A stretch of DNA of 64,000 nucleotides from Deroplatys truncata (GCA_030765065.1 CM060975.1:201786007-201850006), one strand, 5' to 3'; numbered from the stretch's first letter, positions 1-10,832 are shown. Numbers and translations: made by a program. Notes: generated by a model not told the origin, from the sequence alone.

Positions 1-37
1 TCTCATCAGACCAACTACACTCTACTGGATTCAGCAT

Positions 38-3000
38 TCTCTTGTCAGATCATTCAGAAATAGACTTCCAAACCGCTATCTAACCCTGTTTCTTGTAACG
101 TTGCCCCGCCGACATGTATTCTTCCGCGTTCTCCTTCTTCCCCTGATTGGCTAATGTACGTACACCTTTGAATGGCGATGATGATGACAAACAAGCCCTG
201 TGCAAGATCACACGATAAGAGTGATAAAAACGCCCCATTATGATAGATACACGTACGTTCGTCATCCTGAGAGGTAAGTTTACCCCGAAGGATCCTGCTA
301 TCTATTTAATGATAAGAATTTGCATAATTCCAGATGGATTAACATTGTTACGTAATATATTCGATTCATAAGGTTATGAAAATATAAATGTGACAACTTT
401 CTTCGAGTAGGATGTTAAGATAAATGATCATGTTAAATATGGAACTGGTTTGTATCACAAGAATCTATTCCACGAAAGCACTCAATGAGGGATGACTATA
501 ATAGTGTACGTGGCAGTTAAGAGATGGACTCATGAACGTAAGGTCCGCGGCAAAGATCCCGCCAGGTTTTTTCCAGGATTACCTCAGCCCTCATAATTAG
601 CAAATGCCGGAGAGATGTTTCCTAAACGCCTGGAACGCTTCCTTCACAAATTTCCTTTCCCAATCGTTTCATTTCCTGTATCATCATTAGGGCTGCGACA
701 TCGGAGTCGTTATGTTTGCTTAGAGTCGTCCTGTAGTCGACTGTTGAAGAAGGTGTTATATTAGCTCCACGTATGGATGCCAATTTGAGAAGATGTTTTG
801 TTACGTTATTTATTAGCACCACGCTTTGGACGTCAATTTGAGGTAGTTTGTATTGAAGGAGTTGTATTATATTTCAACTGTTGGGGAGCCGAACTTGTAG
901 TAGTTCCAACCTCACGTATGTTAAACAGTTTCCGGTAGCCTTCCCCCAAATGTACTTTCAGGTGGCCTTTGCCCCAAGTTTAAAAAAAATATTAACTTTG
1001 TAATTTGACTGTTTCTTTAAATATTATATTTATGTTTGCCTCGGCTGCGTCAGTATTTATTTTAGAGACATGGATGTCTTGGCAGGGTTGTGGTACGACT
1101 AAGAATGTAGACTTACACAGATTATAATTTTACTTCACTCCTTTTATTAATACTGGATAGGATTTAAATAACACTTCCTGATATAGAGAGCTGTGAGAAT
1201 CTTTAATTAATTAATTACACTTTTTTAACACGTAAACTTATTTTTCGTCCCACACGAATACATATTAAATCTCTCGAGGACGCACAAGTAATGCATCCAG
1301 TTATGAGCACTGTCTGCAGGCAACTGAATTGATTTCAACCGTCTAAACTTGTAAATTTCTGTATTTCAAGTCTCTGATTGGCTATTACTAATCCAATAGA
1401 ATACCTTCATTTAACTAAGCTTTTTCTGGTTGTTGATTGGCTATTTTTAAACTGTGTCAAAATTTACATTATTGTTACTCCAATAATCAGAAGTAGTATT
1501 ATTAAACTCTCAAACTCATTATTGTCTCAAGGTTTCCTCATTGTTAGCAACTTTTAACTTATTATTCTCACAGCTCCTACATTATTAAATTACGTAATGC
1601 ATTCACATAACATTATTACACATGGATACAATAATATAAGCATATGCAATGACTGTTATATACATTTTACAAATTATTACATACACATATTGCTTCAAGG
1701 CGGGCTGTTATTGAATTTACATATTATATAATTAGACCGAAATTATTTAAGTGTTAAAAATACTGCCTCACTGTTTACAACGAGAGGGTTACCTGTACAG
1801 TTGAGTCAAGGGTATCTCCGCACAGTGATCAGTAGACGAAATGCCAAAGGAAAGGGTAAGAAAGTCAACAACGTTGCAAAACTATTTATTGGACTATGGG
1901 AAAACTGTTTTCTCTATTAGAATTAAAGAAAACCTTTATTGCAATGCAATAGCACAGTTGCTTCTGCGCATAGTAGGTCGAGTAATGTGCGAAGACTTAT
2001 CAACAGAAAAACACAATAAGCGTTGTATTGCAAAATGTGAGGATAAACTGCTACAGCAAGAGTCGCCTCCATCAAGTCAAACGCTTAATGAACTATGCAC
2101 GGCATTTATTTCTGCCGATATTCTCTTATATAAACTACATTATACAAAGCTGCGGGTTGTATATCATTGCAATAAAGTGGCATACAATTTTATCCATGTG
2201 TATATTATGATGTAGCGTTTTACATTAATATCTAATAAAGGCATTTCTGTTAGGTATATAAATCAACTGTATGTGTTATAAATAGTAGGTATTGCAGAAA
2301 TAAAGTACATGCTCACGGGACATGCGCAATTCTTCTTGTATAGACTGTACCGCACACGGTCAATGTCAGCTCTTATCGCTACGCCCTTACCTTTCCTATT
2401 TTATACGCTTTCCTCCACATAGCGACTCCGATGTCGCAGACCTAATCATCATTCATCAGTGCACAACGCCTGTGGTGCCTCATGTAGTAAAAACGGCCAT
2501 TAAACACTACTAAAACAAAAAAGCTTAGGGCTGATTACCAGAGTAGCAGTCTGTAGGCTTACATTGGCATTCTGGAAGTCTTTCAATCCTCAGCACTAAG
2601 ATCTGTTTATATGACTTTGTCTCGTATCTCTTAACGGTCATGTCCACTAGTCACCTCTCACATACTACTGTCGTGAAATGGGTTGTTTATCCGACACAAA
2701 ATAGTTCCTTATTTAACTTGATCATTTACCTCAATATATTCGAAGATAGTTGTCAAATTTACATGTCATAACTTTACGAATAAAAAATTATGTAACAGAG
2801 ATAATACATCTGGAATGCATGTAAATTCTTATCAGCAAATAGATGAGCCTTCGGTTTATAAGCCTGCCTCTTAGGATGAGAAAGCACGTGCAACTATCAT
2901 GACAATGCATTTATATGGCTTTTATCGCTATCCTTGCATACCACATTATTTGTATGTCACCATTGGAAGGTGTAGATTAGCCAAACAGGGGGAAGAGAAG

Positions 3001-3112
3001 GAAACGCGGATGAATATATGTCTACGGGGCAAGGTTATAAGAAACACAGTTTAGATAAAATAGACTATGTCATCGTAAAGGATTGCCTACATCTCACCCA
3101 GCTGACAAGAGG
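38..3112. repeat. Long imperfect inverted repeat around a ~2 kb spacer
   Basis: The left arm (about 38-540) and the reverse complement of the right arm (about 2615-3112) align for several hundred bases. Shared blocks include CTTGTCAG at the outer edge, GTTTCTT and TTGCCCCG further in, then GGCTAAT, CATCCT.AGAGG, GATAAGAATTT and TTCCAGATG. The best ~65 bases differ at about 10 positions. A further matched pair, GCGACATCGGAGTCG at about 695 and its complement at about 2425, suggests that the arms once reached 713 and 2418. No coding frame of note lies between them. It may be a non-autonomous DNA element with long terminal inverted repeats, or two copies of one repeat in opposite orientation. 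The outer ends are uncertain because the window starts here. Confidence 0.7.
714..2417. other. AT-rich spacer between the inverted arms
   Basis: This has no recognised gene or repeat. A 124-codon frame at 1841-2215 (+) is unlike any family I know and has no supporting context. The motif GATTGGCTA occurs twice (about 1377 and 1434), and GATTGGCTAAT lies in the left arm near 146. These resemble CCAAT boxes but may be chance or a family trait. Confidence 0.4.
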
Positions 3113-3774
3113 AAATGGTAATACGATCTGAAAAAGCACAACGTTTGGGCCAAAAGATATCAATAATAATTAATGTATTGCGATGTTACTGTGGGAGGTG
3201 CACTATTACAGAATCGAGGAACAGTTACGAGACGAAGTCGAGTCCCTTCTATTTTCGAGATTCTCTTGTGCGTTTTATACGTATATATTGTACACTATTT
3301 TTGGCAAGACTGTGTGTCTTATTACTTTGAATGATTTATTATTATTATTATTAATATTAATAAAACTTTTTTAATTGTCACCTCGACTTTGGTAACACCG
3401 TGCTGCCCATTCAACAACAACTACAACTAATACGATGGCTTAGTAAGCTACTACAACTTAGGAGACTTTTAGTCAATTGTTTGATGGTTGATACCGTGAC
3501 TCAAGGTAGGTTGTTTAAAACTAACAATATGGACGATAAGAGAGATTAACAATTTCAAGAAGAATTTGAAATCGGAAACATAGATTCTGAAGACGCAAAT
3601 ATTGAAGAGGCATAGGAAATTGGATTGTATTTTTCTTCCCGCCCTAGTGTATTTGTATGTTATTACAGCCACTACATTTATGTTGGTAGATATACAATAC
3701 ATGTGTATTGGAATTCTAACATTCCCTCTGGTAGAACATTATCGGGAAGACGCAGAAAACACACGAAAGTGCAA
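3113..3774. other. AT-rich stretch without recognised features
   Basis: Only a short ATT run near 3339-3358 stands out. No family is recognised. Confidence 0.4.
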
Positions 3775-3990
3775 AAACGTTTATTAACTCACTGAACAGC
3801 AGTGTTGAATATCGATAGTGGCGTTGCATTTCTGCAGAAGGAAATTTTTGGCGATCAGTCACTAGGATCTTCAACAGACACAACAGCCATATACGGAAAT
3901 GGGAAAATGGCATCGTCTGCAATTATCTTCAAAGTTGCTAGACAACAGATAAAGATATCTTGTACCACAAGAGGTGTTCACATGGCTTAG
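3775..3990 (+). pseudogene. Weak Harbinger-like transposase remnant
   Basis: One frame around 3785-3865 reads LTEQQ, a stop, then ISIVALHFCRRKFLAIS. This resembles the Harbinger nuclease stretch in which LxxxQQ is followed by a helix of the type ALRFYATGxF and then a helix-turn-helix. A different frame downstream reads ARQQIKI. Stops and a frame change break it. The match is short and from memory of the family pattern, so it is only a suggestion; it could be chance in AT-rich DNA. Confidence 0.25.
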
Positions 3991-4347
3991 TCATTCTTAA
4001 CCTTGTTCCCCTATCATTTGCTGTCAACGGCTTATCATATTGGTGTAACTCAGTGAGTTATTGACGTTTTCTCACTAGTGGGTTTTTCTCCCGGATACCC
4101 TTTACTATTCTGACTCTTATTCTTAGAGTTGTTTACTTATCTATCCTTATTTACTGTAGTTTTACCTTATCAGGCCGTAATTAGTTCGCTTATGTCAAAA
4201 AGAAGATGCGAAATTACTACCTTCTGCAATTTGTTTGCTGAGACCAACCTTTTCTTACTGTACTGCTTTTGCATTTTTTATTGGCAGGTGAAAATATTAG
4301 TATACCAAACAGGTTTTCAATGTTGCGGCAAACGAAAACCACGAGAA

Positions 4348-4454
4348 ATGTAAGTCAGGTTGTATTCCACCCAAAAAATCGATGTCTAGATTTCATCGGA
4401 ACTATGTTTTGAGGCTCCTTGAACCCCAAAAAAGCGCATTTTTAGAAGAAAGTC

Positions 4455-4495
<41 letters not shown>

Positions 4496-4771
4496 TGTGT
4501 GAACAACACAGTCGAATAAATACCAATATTTAAGTAAGTTCAATATCTTCCAAAGATGCGGCACGAAGACTTTCAAGAAAATCCCCCCCAGCCTCAACTA
4601 CGTTTTACATGGAACATTTTTCAAAATGTTTGATTTTCTGAAAAATGGCTCTGACGATTTTTATTAAACCACCACATCTTCAAGATATTTACATGACAAA
4701 TAAAATGTATACCTTAATTTTCTGGGATTAACCTGTAAAATGTTATTTCGGAAGGAATTTTGTATAATTTT
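4348..4771 (+). repeat. R870 copy 1, left part
   Basis: It starts with the family signature TGTATTCCACCCAAAAA and continues through the (GT)n tract at 4455-4494, the CTTCAAGATATTTACATGA segment and the AATTTTCTGGGA segment. It stops abruptly at 4771, where a probable solo LTR begins. The same consensus resumes at 5635, so the two parts are one split copy. Confidence 0.85.
4455..4494 (+). repeat. (GT)n microsatellite inside R870 copy 1
   Basis: This is a pure GT run of about 20 units followed by GTCTGTGTG. It sits at the same place in the R870 consensus as the dinucleotide tracts in most other copies, between CATTTTTAGAA and AACA.CA. Confidence 0.95.
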
Positions 4772-5634
4772 TGAAGCAGTAATTTGTATCACAATAATGT
4801 AAATGTCAGAATGATTGTAGTGTGAATATGCATTGTTGTGTGATATTGATTTGAGATGTTTGTTGATTGTAAGCATTGTTGAGAAGTGGGTTTATACGGC
4901 CTTACTGAAACTGACAATAATAGCGTGCAATAATGTAGCGAGGGGGTGAGCTGTTTATCACTATTAGAGACGAGCAAATGACGTCAGAGTGGCGTGTTTT
5001 TCTTAGAATTTTCGGGAACATTTTCCCCAGAGCATATGTTTTCGTAATTTTCATTGGATATAAATATAGACGTTAATGTTGGCGCGTTTTATTAACCAAT
5101 AGCAGCTCGGTTATAATCTTTAGGCATATTGGGGCGAGGAAGTATAAATTCAGTGTCAGGGTCAAGTTTCACATAGTTCAACGGAGGCATTCATGGAGTA
5201 GCGTCGCACGCAGTTCATCAAGGTTACGCGTAGCAAATTTATGAAAAATCCCAAGTGTCGTAAAGTTAATTACACAAAAAGTTGAAGTACGCGAATTAAT
5301 AATGGGCAGTAAAGAAGTTATTATAACAGTTTCAGTTTGGCGAGTGTCAAGATTAATAGGTGAAAGTGAATAATGTGTTACGACAATAAAAGTGTAAAAC
5401 AAATTCTTTTATCAGTGTTATCTTTGGATAAAAACTCCTTTCCGTTTACACACCTTGTACAAGATAAGTGCTTGACCGAGAAATCATAGCTAGCCGGAGG
5501 ACAGTGAATCCAAAATTAAATACAATAACAGGCGCTCAGTAAAAGATAACACGAAGTGACCGCGACAAATTGTCTTTCATACGTGCGGCAGATAAACAGT
5601 AGCATCTTTCGAACATAAACAAATAAACACTTCA
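4772..5634 (+). mobile_element. Probable solo LTR (863 bp) inserted in R870
   Basis: It begins TGAAG and ends CTTCA, the inverted TG...CA ends of an LTR. The flanks are TTTT (4768-4771) and TCTT (5635-5638). The uninterrupted R870 consensus has a single TCTT here, so this is a 4-bp target duplication with one C-to-T change. Inside are a CCAAT-like ACCAATAGC near 5095, a TATAAAT near 5143 followed by TCAGTG, which suits an initiator, and AATAAA near 5384 and 5622. There is no gag or pol, and no second LTR was seen, so it probably arose by LTR-LTR recombination. A Gypsy origin would fit a 4-bp duplication, but the superfamily is not proven. Confidence 0.7.
5140..5156 (+). promoter_or_regulatory. 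Putative LTR core promoter (TATA and initiator)
   Basis: The sequence AGTATAAATTCAGTG carries a TATAAA box immediately followed by TCAGT, close to the arthropod initiator TCAGT. Normal TATA-Inr spacing is about 30 bp, so the two here are too close to work together as a standard pair. Either could act alone. Its place in the middle of the solo LTR suits a U3/R boundary. Confidence 0.4.
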
Positions 5635-6052
5635 TCTTGTATAGGACGTTAAGCAATAGACGAAAACGCACTACACAAAACATTTAGATCTCTGCAAAGC
5701 ACGCAATTTATTTCAAATAACTGTTTTTGTGGCATCAGCCATTTCTGAGATGTCCGTTATTAATGGTTCAAGTTGTTCAATACTTAGACATTCTTTTAAA
5801 GTCCTGTCGATTTTCAGCTGCTTCTCGTGATGCATGGAAAGAGTATGAAATTTTAAGCCTAGCGTATTTTGATTATCGCTACTCCCTTTGTATCTAAGAG
5901 TATAACGAAATTTGAAATACAGCTATTTCCGGAAAGGTTTATCTTGATTAAAATGCAGTAGGTAGCAAAATAAACGTTGATAATAATTTGTATACCCACT
6001 AATAAGCGATAGAGGGTAGAGAAAGTCGTGTGAATGTAACCATCAGATTTTT
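5635..6052 (+). repeat. R870 copy 1, right part
   Basis: It resumes the consensus with CTTGTATA and runs through GACGAAAACGCACTAC, GTCCGTTATTAATGGTT and GGTAGAGAAAGTCGTGTGAA to the terminal CATCAGATTTTT. It belongs to a sub-type shared with the copies at 43128 and 46152: AATAAGCGATAGAGGG, and CCGTTATTAATGGTTC with TTGTTCA. Confidence 0.85.
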
Positions 6053-6913
6053 AGTATAGAGTAGGTAATTAATGAATTTAAAAGTACACTAAAATAAACT
6101 CTCTGAACACCCATTCCCCTAATTGTACGTATTTGTTATCCAATATTCATTAATGTGTTAGAGCTTATGCACTGTAAATTATACACAAGACAGAATATGA
6201 AATTACTCACAGCACAAAACAAAAAATATCCGAGAGAAACTAATAGGTAGGTATTTTATGAAGGCTAACACTTGGAATCATACCTATTCCAAGCACTAAC
6301 ATTTCAGTTGTCATTTACTTAGAAGTAGAGGTCAAATTTGGACCCCATAGCTCCACCCCCGCAAAAAACAGAAAATAGTCGCTTCCCATAACTACTTATG
6401 TAGAATTTTAAACTTTGAAATGTTAATTACCAAATTTGTATGAATCACTTCTAAACATTTCATTAAATTTGAACAAAGAGAGAAGAAGGCTCTAGAAACT
6501 CCACGAGTAGCCCCTTGGTGGAAAATAGAAATGGGAAGAAGAAGAAGAAGAGAAACTAAATATAAAAAGCGATAACGATTTAGAATAATGAGTAGGAAAG
6601 AATGATATAGGAAGGACACACTAAAACTATACACATTATAGGTAAAGAAAATATGCGGAAAAATAGATATGATAGCACAAGAAGATAAAAATAGAATAGG
6701 GGTAAACCTAAGGTGTTCTAGAAGCAAGAGAAAAAAGAAAGAAGAGAACCAAGAGAAGAATGTTAAATAAAGTAACAGGAAACAAAAGAATAATTACCAG
6801 GAAGAAGAGAAGATACACAATGGAAAATCTAGCAGAAGGGGAAGAAAGCAAGAATTAGGGAAATAGTATGGAATGCGAGGCAGCAGAAAACGAAGAGGAT
6901 ATGAGAGGTAAAA
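6053..6913. other. AT-rich then purine-rich stretch
   Basis: From about 6440 the + strand is strikingly rich in A and G, with AGAAGAAGAAGAG near 6536, and nearly pyrimidine-free runs. Open frames on the opposite strand here are a by-product of that composition. No gene is recognised. Confidence 0.6.
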
Positions 6914-7135
6914 TTAAATTGAGTTTTATTTATGGACGCTCTTTAACTACTATGGTTCCTTAGCGTTCCATTCTACATTGGGCGAGAACGACCACAAATT
7001 TTGCTCAGAGGCCTCTTTACCAGGCTTGAGGCTCTTTTACGTGCCGAGAATCGACGACACGGGACCACCGGCTTGACTTCCCTTCCGAAGGAAGCTATAC
7101 TAAGGATTTTGTCGCTCGAAAAAATTCATCGCCTT
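6914..7135 (-). mobile_element. SINE family C, head-truncated copy
   Basis: Read on the minus strand it ends in the family C tail ATAAATAAAACTCAAT and contains AAAGAGCGTCC, GTAGAATGGAACGCTA and GGAAGGGAAGTCAAGCC. The tRNA-like head present in the copies at 50655 and 59930 is missing or replaced beyond about 7135. It lies in the middle of the purine-rich tract. Confidence 0.8.
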
Positions 7136-7560
7136 CCGCCGGATAGAAATTCTGGATAAGTAAACGGTACGTATGAGTTACCCGGATAAGGTTTACCCTT
7201 TTCTGAGAAGGCGAATGTCGGGTAACTCCGGGCTCATTTGAGCATGATTTCACCCATTTGAATAATTCATCCTCCGATATGACGTAACAGGTTAAAGGAC
7301 GTCAAACTTCAGGACAGAAAGAAAGAAAAGAAAGAAAGAACTTATAAAGCATAACGAATAGAAGAAGAACGCTGAACAATACAGTAGAAGGGAATAAGTA
7401 AGAGAAGAAAAGCAATGAATGGCGAAATAAAAGCAATATGAAAAGAATATCAGTAAAAGAGAACGGTTAACTGAGAGGGAGATTAAGCAAAATGGAAGAC
7501 GGAAGAAAGAAAAGGAACAAAAGAAGTACAACGAGCAATATCAAAATTCTCCACTAATTT
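7136..7560. other. Unassigned stretch, purine-rich in its second half
   Basis: From 7151 to about 7290 there is a compact GC-richer segment containing imperfect inverted motifs (GAGTTACCCGGATAAGG and GTCGGGTAACTC). From 7315 the purine-rich tract resumes with AAAGAAAGAAAAGAAAGAAAG. No gene is recognised. Confidence 0.5.
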
Positions 7561-7569
7561 CCGAGGAAG

Positions 7570-8060
7570 GGCGATAGTAACGAATCCTGGAGGAGAAGCC
7601 TCCCGCTCGGCGAAGACGCGAACAGAAGAGCATCAGCAAAGCTACGGCTACAGCGAAGATGTGTGCGCATTAACTGCAGTGCACTATGTCCGTTATGGTT
7701 TATGACGTGATATAACTTGGAACTCATGCCCATTGGTTAACCACCTGGCTACGTGGCCACTCCCCTCCCCATAGAACTAGCTCCGCCCCCTTTCCTTCCC
7801 CTACTTCCTCCCACCCTTCTTGTATACTACTTTTCATTCTCCGTCCTTCATACAAAAAATAAAAAGTAAGGACAGTAAGGTAGGGGGAGTCCGTCTTGTG
7901 TTTTCTACCTGAGCATCTCCCCCTCCTGGAACTTAACACAGACTCCGTGCGGCTGGACCACATCTCATCTTGCCACCTGTCAGCATCTCCCCAGGCAACC
8001 GTCTACTGTTGCCGGCGTAAGCAAATCCTACTCACTCTCTCCCAACTCTTGGGAAAAATC
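7570..8060. promoter_or_regulatory. GC-rich stretch with GC box and CCAAT box on the minus strand
   Basis: On the minus strand it carries GGGGGCGGAG (a GC or Sp1-type box, about 7783-7792) and AACCAATGGG (a CCAAT box, about 7730-7739), within the most GC-rich 450 bases of the left half. Such a pairing suits a promoter or an LTR, but no open frame or TATA box is linked to it. It could equally be an old mobile-element fragment. Confidence 0.3.
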
Positions 8061-8076
8061 GAACTTATCTAAAAAC

Positions 8077-8792
8077 AAATCTGATGTGTTACAATCACAT
8101 GATTTGCCCTACTTTTGTACAAACTATTTTTACAAACGCTTATTCTCCGTCTGCTTTACGTTAATCGAGATAAACATTTGAAGAAACTATGTTATTGTTA
8201 GTTTTCTTGTAGGTGCAAGGGGAATATGGTAGGCTTTAAGCGACAGTCAAATCTTTTAAGAGCTGGTTGCTATGTGGAACATTGCATTCTCTTTGCTTGT
8301 CCAGGACATAAAATAAAAATAATAAATAAATAAAAAGAACAACGAAACCCATTTGAGAAAAAGTATAAGTATTGGAAATTTCAAACAAATAACAAGGAAT
8401 AACTCGGAAATGGTCTACTCCAAAATATATATATATATATGACAAATTGTGTGTTTTACCGAGATCTACATATTTTTATAGTAAAACTTTGTCTATCTCT
8501 TACGGTTTACCAATTATGCAAAAGTTATTCAAAAGAACTTTTGGAGACATTTCCAGAAAATTCAAATTATGCGTTTAATTTGTCATGAAAATATCTTAAA
8601 TATATGATATTTTAATCAAAATCGTTAGAGATATTTTTCAGAAAATCAAAATTTTCGAAAAATGTTCCATATAAAGGGTAGTCTGGGTTGAGGGATTTTC
8701 TTGAAAATCTTCGTGTCGCATCTTTGAAAGATACTGAACCTAAATACCAAGTTTGGTATTTATCCGACTTTTCGTTTTTGAGTTATGATGTA

Positions 8793-8856
<64 letters not shown>

Positions 8857-8871
8857 CGGACCTTTTTCTAA
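8077..8871 (-). repeat. R870 copy 2
   Basis: It opens with AAATCTGATGTGTTACA, then TCGAGATAAACATTTG, TTTAAGCGACAGTCAAATC, the ATATGATATTTTAATCAAAA segment and AAATGTTCCAT. It reaches the microsatellite at 8792-8853 and stops after TTTTTCTAAAAAT, where a second R870 end begins. The remaining ~100 bases of the family are absent. Confidence 0.9.
8792..8853. repeat. 62-bp alternating purine-pyrimidine tract (AC)n(GC)n(AC)n
   Basis: About nine AC units are followed by an uninterrupted GC block of about eight units and then about 14 more AC units. It lies at the standard microsatellite position of R870. An uninterrupted GC block flanked by AC runs is the classic sequence for left-handed Z-DNA. Confidence 0.95.
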
Positions 8872-9077
8872 AAATCTGACGTGTTACACTCACATGACTT
8901 TCTCTACTCTTGTATACAAGCTATTTTTAAAAACTCTTATTCTCCATCTATTTCATATTAATCGAGATAAACGTTTGCAGAAACGATCTTTTGACATGCA
9001 AAGAGAATTACATTTTACACATAGCGACCAGTTCTAAAAATATTTGACTATCGCTTAAGGCGTACTATGTTCCCTTG
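8872..9077 (-). repeat. R870 copy 2b, partial, nested against copy 2
   Basis: A fresh R870 terminus (AATCTGACGTGTTACACTC) starts exactly where copy 2 breaks off, and runs through TTTGACTATCGCTTAAGGCG to about 9077. Both are on the same strand. It lacks everything after the TCCCTTG segment. It is either a nested insertion or the product of a template switch. Confidence 0.8.
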
Positions 9078-9376
9078 TTTTGTATTTTTATTTTGTATTA
9101 GAATGATAAACTGTAGGTATTTATTGTTTTTTCTGTACATTAAAAACAGGAGTTTCTCTAGACATGTCAATTTGGCTGACCACAAATTAAATAAAACTAC
9201 AATAAAGTGTTTTTTTATTAAAAAAAACAACGGGGTTCTGTAGGTACGTGTTATTTCTTCTGTCGTGGGACTCGAGCAAAACTTTTGAGAAACGCTGATT
9301 TCAATTTCATGTACTTACACAAAAACATTTTATGTGAGGACACGTCTTTCCTACCTGTAAACATAGATATGGGTGG
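9078..9376. other. AT-rich stretch with no recognised feature
   Basis: Nothing is recognised between the R870 fragment and the SINE. Confidence 0.5.
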
Positions 9377-9391
9377 GAAGTCTTAGGTTGC

Positions 9392-9711
9392 ACCGCTCGC
9401 CTCTCACCGAGGCGGCCCGGGTTCAATCCCAGGGACCCGCATGTGGGATTTGTGGTGGACAAAGCGGCGTCTGGGCGGGTTTTCTCCGGGTTCTCCGGTT
9501 TCCCCCGCCATTCATTCCACCAACTGCTCCATCATCACCTTTCGTTTCATCCATTTCACCAACATTTCGTTTCATCCACTTCCTTCATCCCATACCAGGC
9601 ATCGGGCTGATCACCCATCCTTTCTGATCCACGAGTGTCTGCTCCTCGACGGGCCTCTGACCCCAGGAACCCGCCTGTAAGTCCTACGTACTAGGTTAAA
9701 CAGAGAAAGAA
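9392..9711 (+). mobile_element. SINE family A with 15-bp target duplication
   Basis: It is flanked by GAAGTCTTAGGTTGC at 9377-9391 and 9712-9726. It begins inside the tRNA-like head (ACCGCTCGCC, then a B-box-like GGGTTCAATCCC), so it is truncated by about 20 bases relative to the copy at 18747. The body reads GGGATTTGTGGTGGACAAAG, TTCTCCGGGTTCTCCGGTTT and CGACGGGCCTCTGACCCC, ending CTAGGTTAAACAGAGAAAGAA. The long duplication and variable 5' end indicate LINE-driven reverse transcription. Confidence 0.9.
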
Positions 9712-9823
9712 GAAGTCTTAGGTTGCTGGTACTGGACGACAGCATTTACGTGTGCTTAAATGTCAAAGGTTTACTGCTGTGTAATTGAATTGTTGTACAA
9801 CATTCCGGCATTGTTATGTATGA

Positions 9824-9903
<80 letters not shown>
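9824..9903 (+). repeat. (ATT)n microsatellite, ~80 bp
   Basis: About 26 uninterrupted ATT units. Apparent poly-leucine and poly-isoleucine frames on both strands come from it and are not genes. Confidence 0.98.
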
Positions 9904-9904
<1 letters not shown>

Positions 9905-10499
9905 GCACAGCTCATAACTGCTATTGCAGAATGCCCCAAATTTTAAAGGAACATCCTGCTCTGTATAGCGCATCAGCTCAGTTTTGCAGCTTTTTTATTA
10001 GAATTCTTAAGAATATAAATTATCTTTAGGATTTTACAGCTGGGTCTGTTTAAATTAAATTCTTTATTTAATTTGCTATAGGAGGGAGCTACAACTCCTC
10101 ACGACTCAATTCTCAAATGACACATGTCTTAAGTGGTAACATTTGTTCTAAACGTAACCAATCACTTGCTGAAATATCTTACGGACTTGATCCTGCAGCC
10201 ACGAGAGGGTACTCTTCGTTAATTCATTCAACTTGCCTCAGCAAAAAAACTTGTTTGGCAGCTATCTGAACAGCTGCGGTTTATTCTCGAAAAAAATGTA
10301 TTTCATTGTTAAACATATATCAAATTTAGTTCAGCGTTTCCCCAAGCCTTGAAACTTCATTGCTTTAATTAGAAGATATTCGATCCAGATCATTTGCGAG
10401 TTTACGTCAGTCCTAACAGTTCCAGTTTAAATGCAGCTGTCATAATACATTCTTTTTGTTTTTGTTCTTTAAGGTCAGATGCACCTGCACAATACTGGA
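9904..10499. other. AT-rich stretch between two ATT microsatellites
   Basis: I see no gene or recognised repeat here. Confidence 0.5.
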
Positions 10500-10500
10500 C

Positions 10501-10557
<57 letters not shown>
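10500..10557 (+). repeat. (ATT)n microsatellite, ~58 bp
   Basis: This is an uninterrupted ATT run, about 600 bp from a longer one of the same phase and strand. Confidence 0.98.
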
Positions 10558-10558
<1 letters not shown>

Positions 10559-10782
10559 GAAGTAACACCACGATGTTAAAGTAGGTATTGTGCAGAAAGT
10601 TAAAACAGCTAATACTCGAGCTAAGAACAGGAAAAAACTAAATAAATAAATAAAATGTTGATGCGGGTAGTATATCTTTAAGCTTTCTCTACCAACTATT
10701 ATTCATATTTACATGCGTTTATTTAAAGCTTGTGTTTTATTACTTCTTGGTATGTTGTTTCATTTGAACTTTACATTTTTAC

Positions 10783-10832
10783 AGAGGAAGTATTGCATTA
10801 CATCCAAAAATTTCATATCGAGATTACCCAAG
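10783..10832 (+). repeat. R870 copy 3, left fragment
   Basis: GAGGAAGTATTGCATTACATCC followed by AAAAATTTCATATCGAGATT matches the start of R870. It is cut by a SINE, and the same copy continues at about 11150 with ACATGTTTTGAGACC. Confidence 0.75.

Noticed and set aside
1841-2215. 124-codon frame as a gene
   Set aside because: No recognisable domain, no context, and AT-rich codon use like the surroundings; left unassigned.
6392-6727. 111-codon hydrophobic frame on the minus strand
   Set aside because: It is produced by the purine-rich + strand (pyrimidine-rich codons for Phe, Leu and Ser) and has no domain pattern.
9746-10579. Open frames with poly-leucine or poly-isoleucine (9746-9973, 9760-10029, 10394-10579)
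   Set aside because: They are translations of ATT microsatellites with short random flanks.
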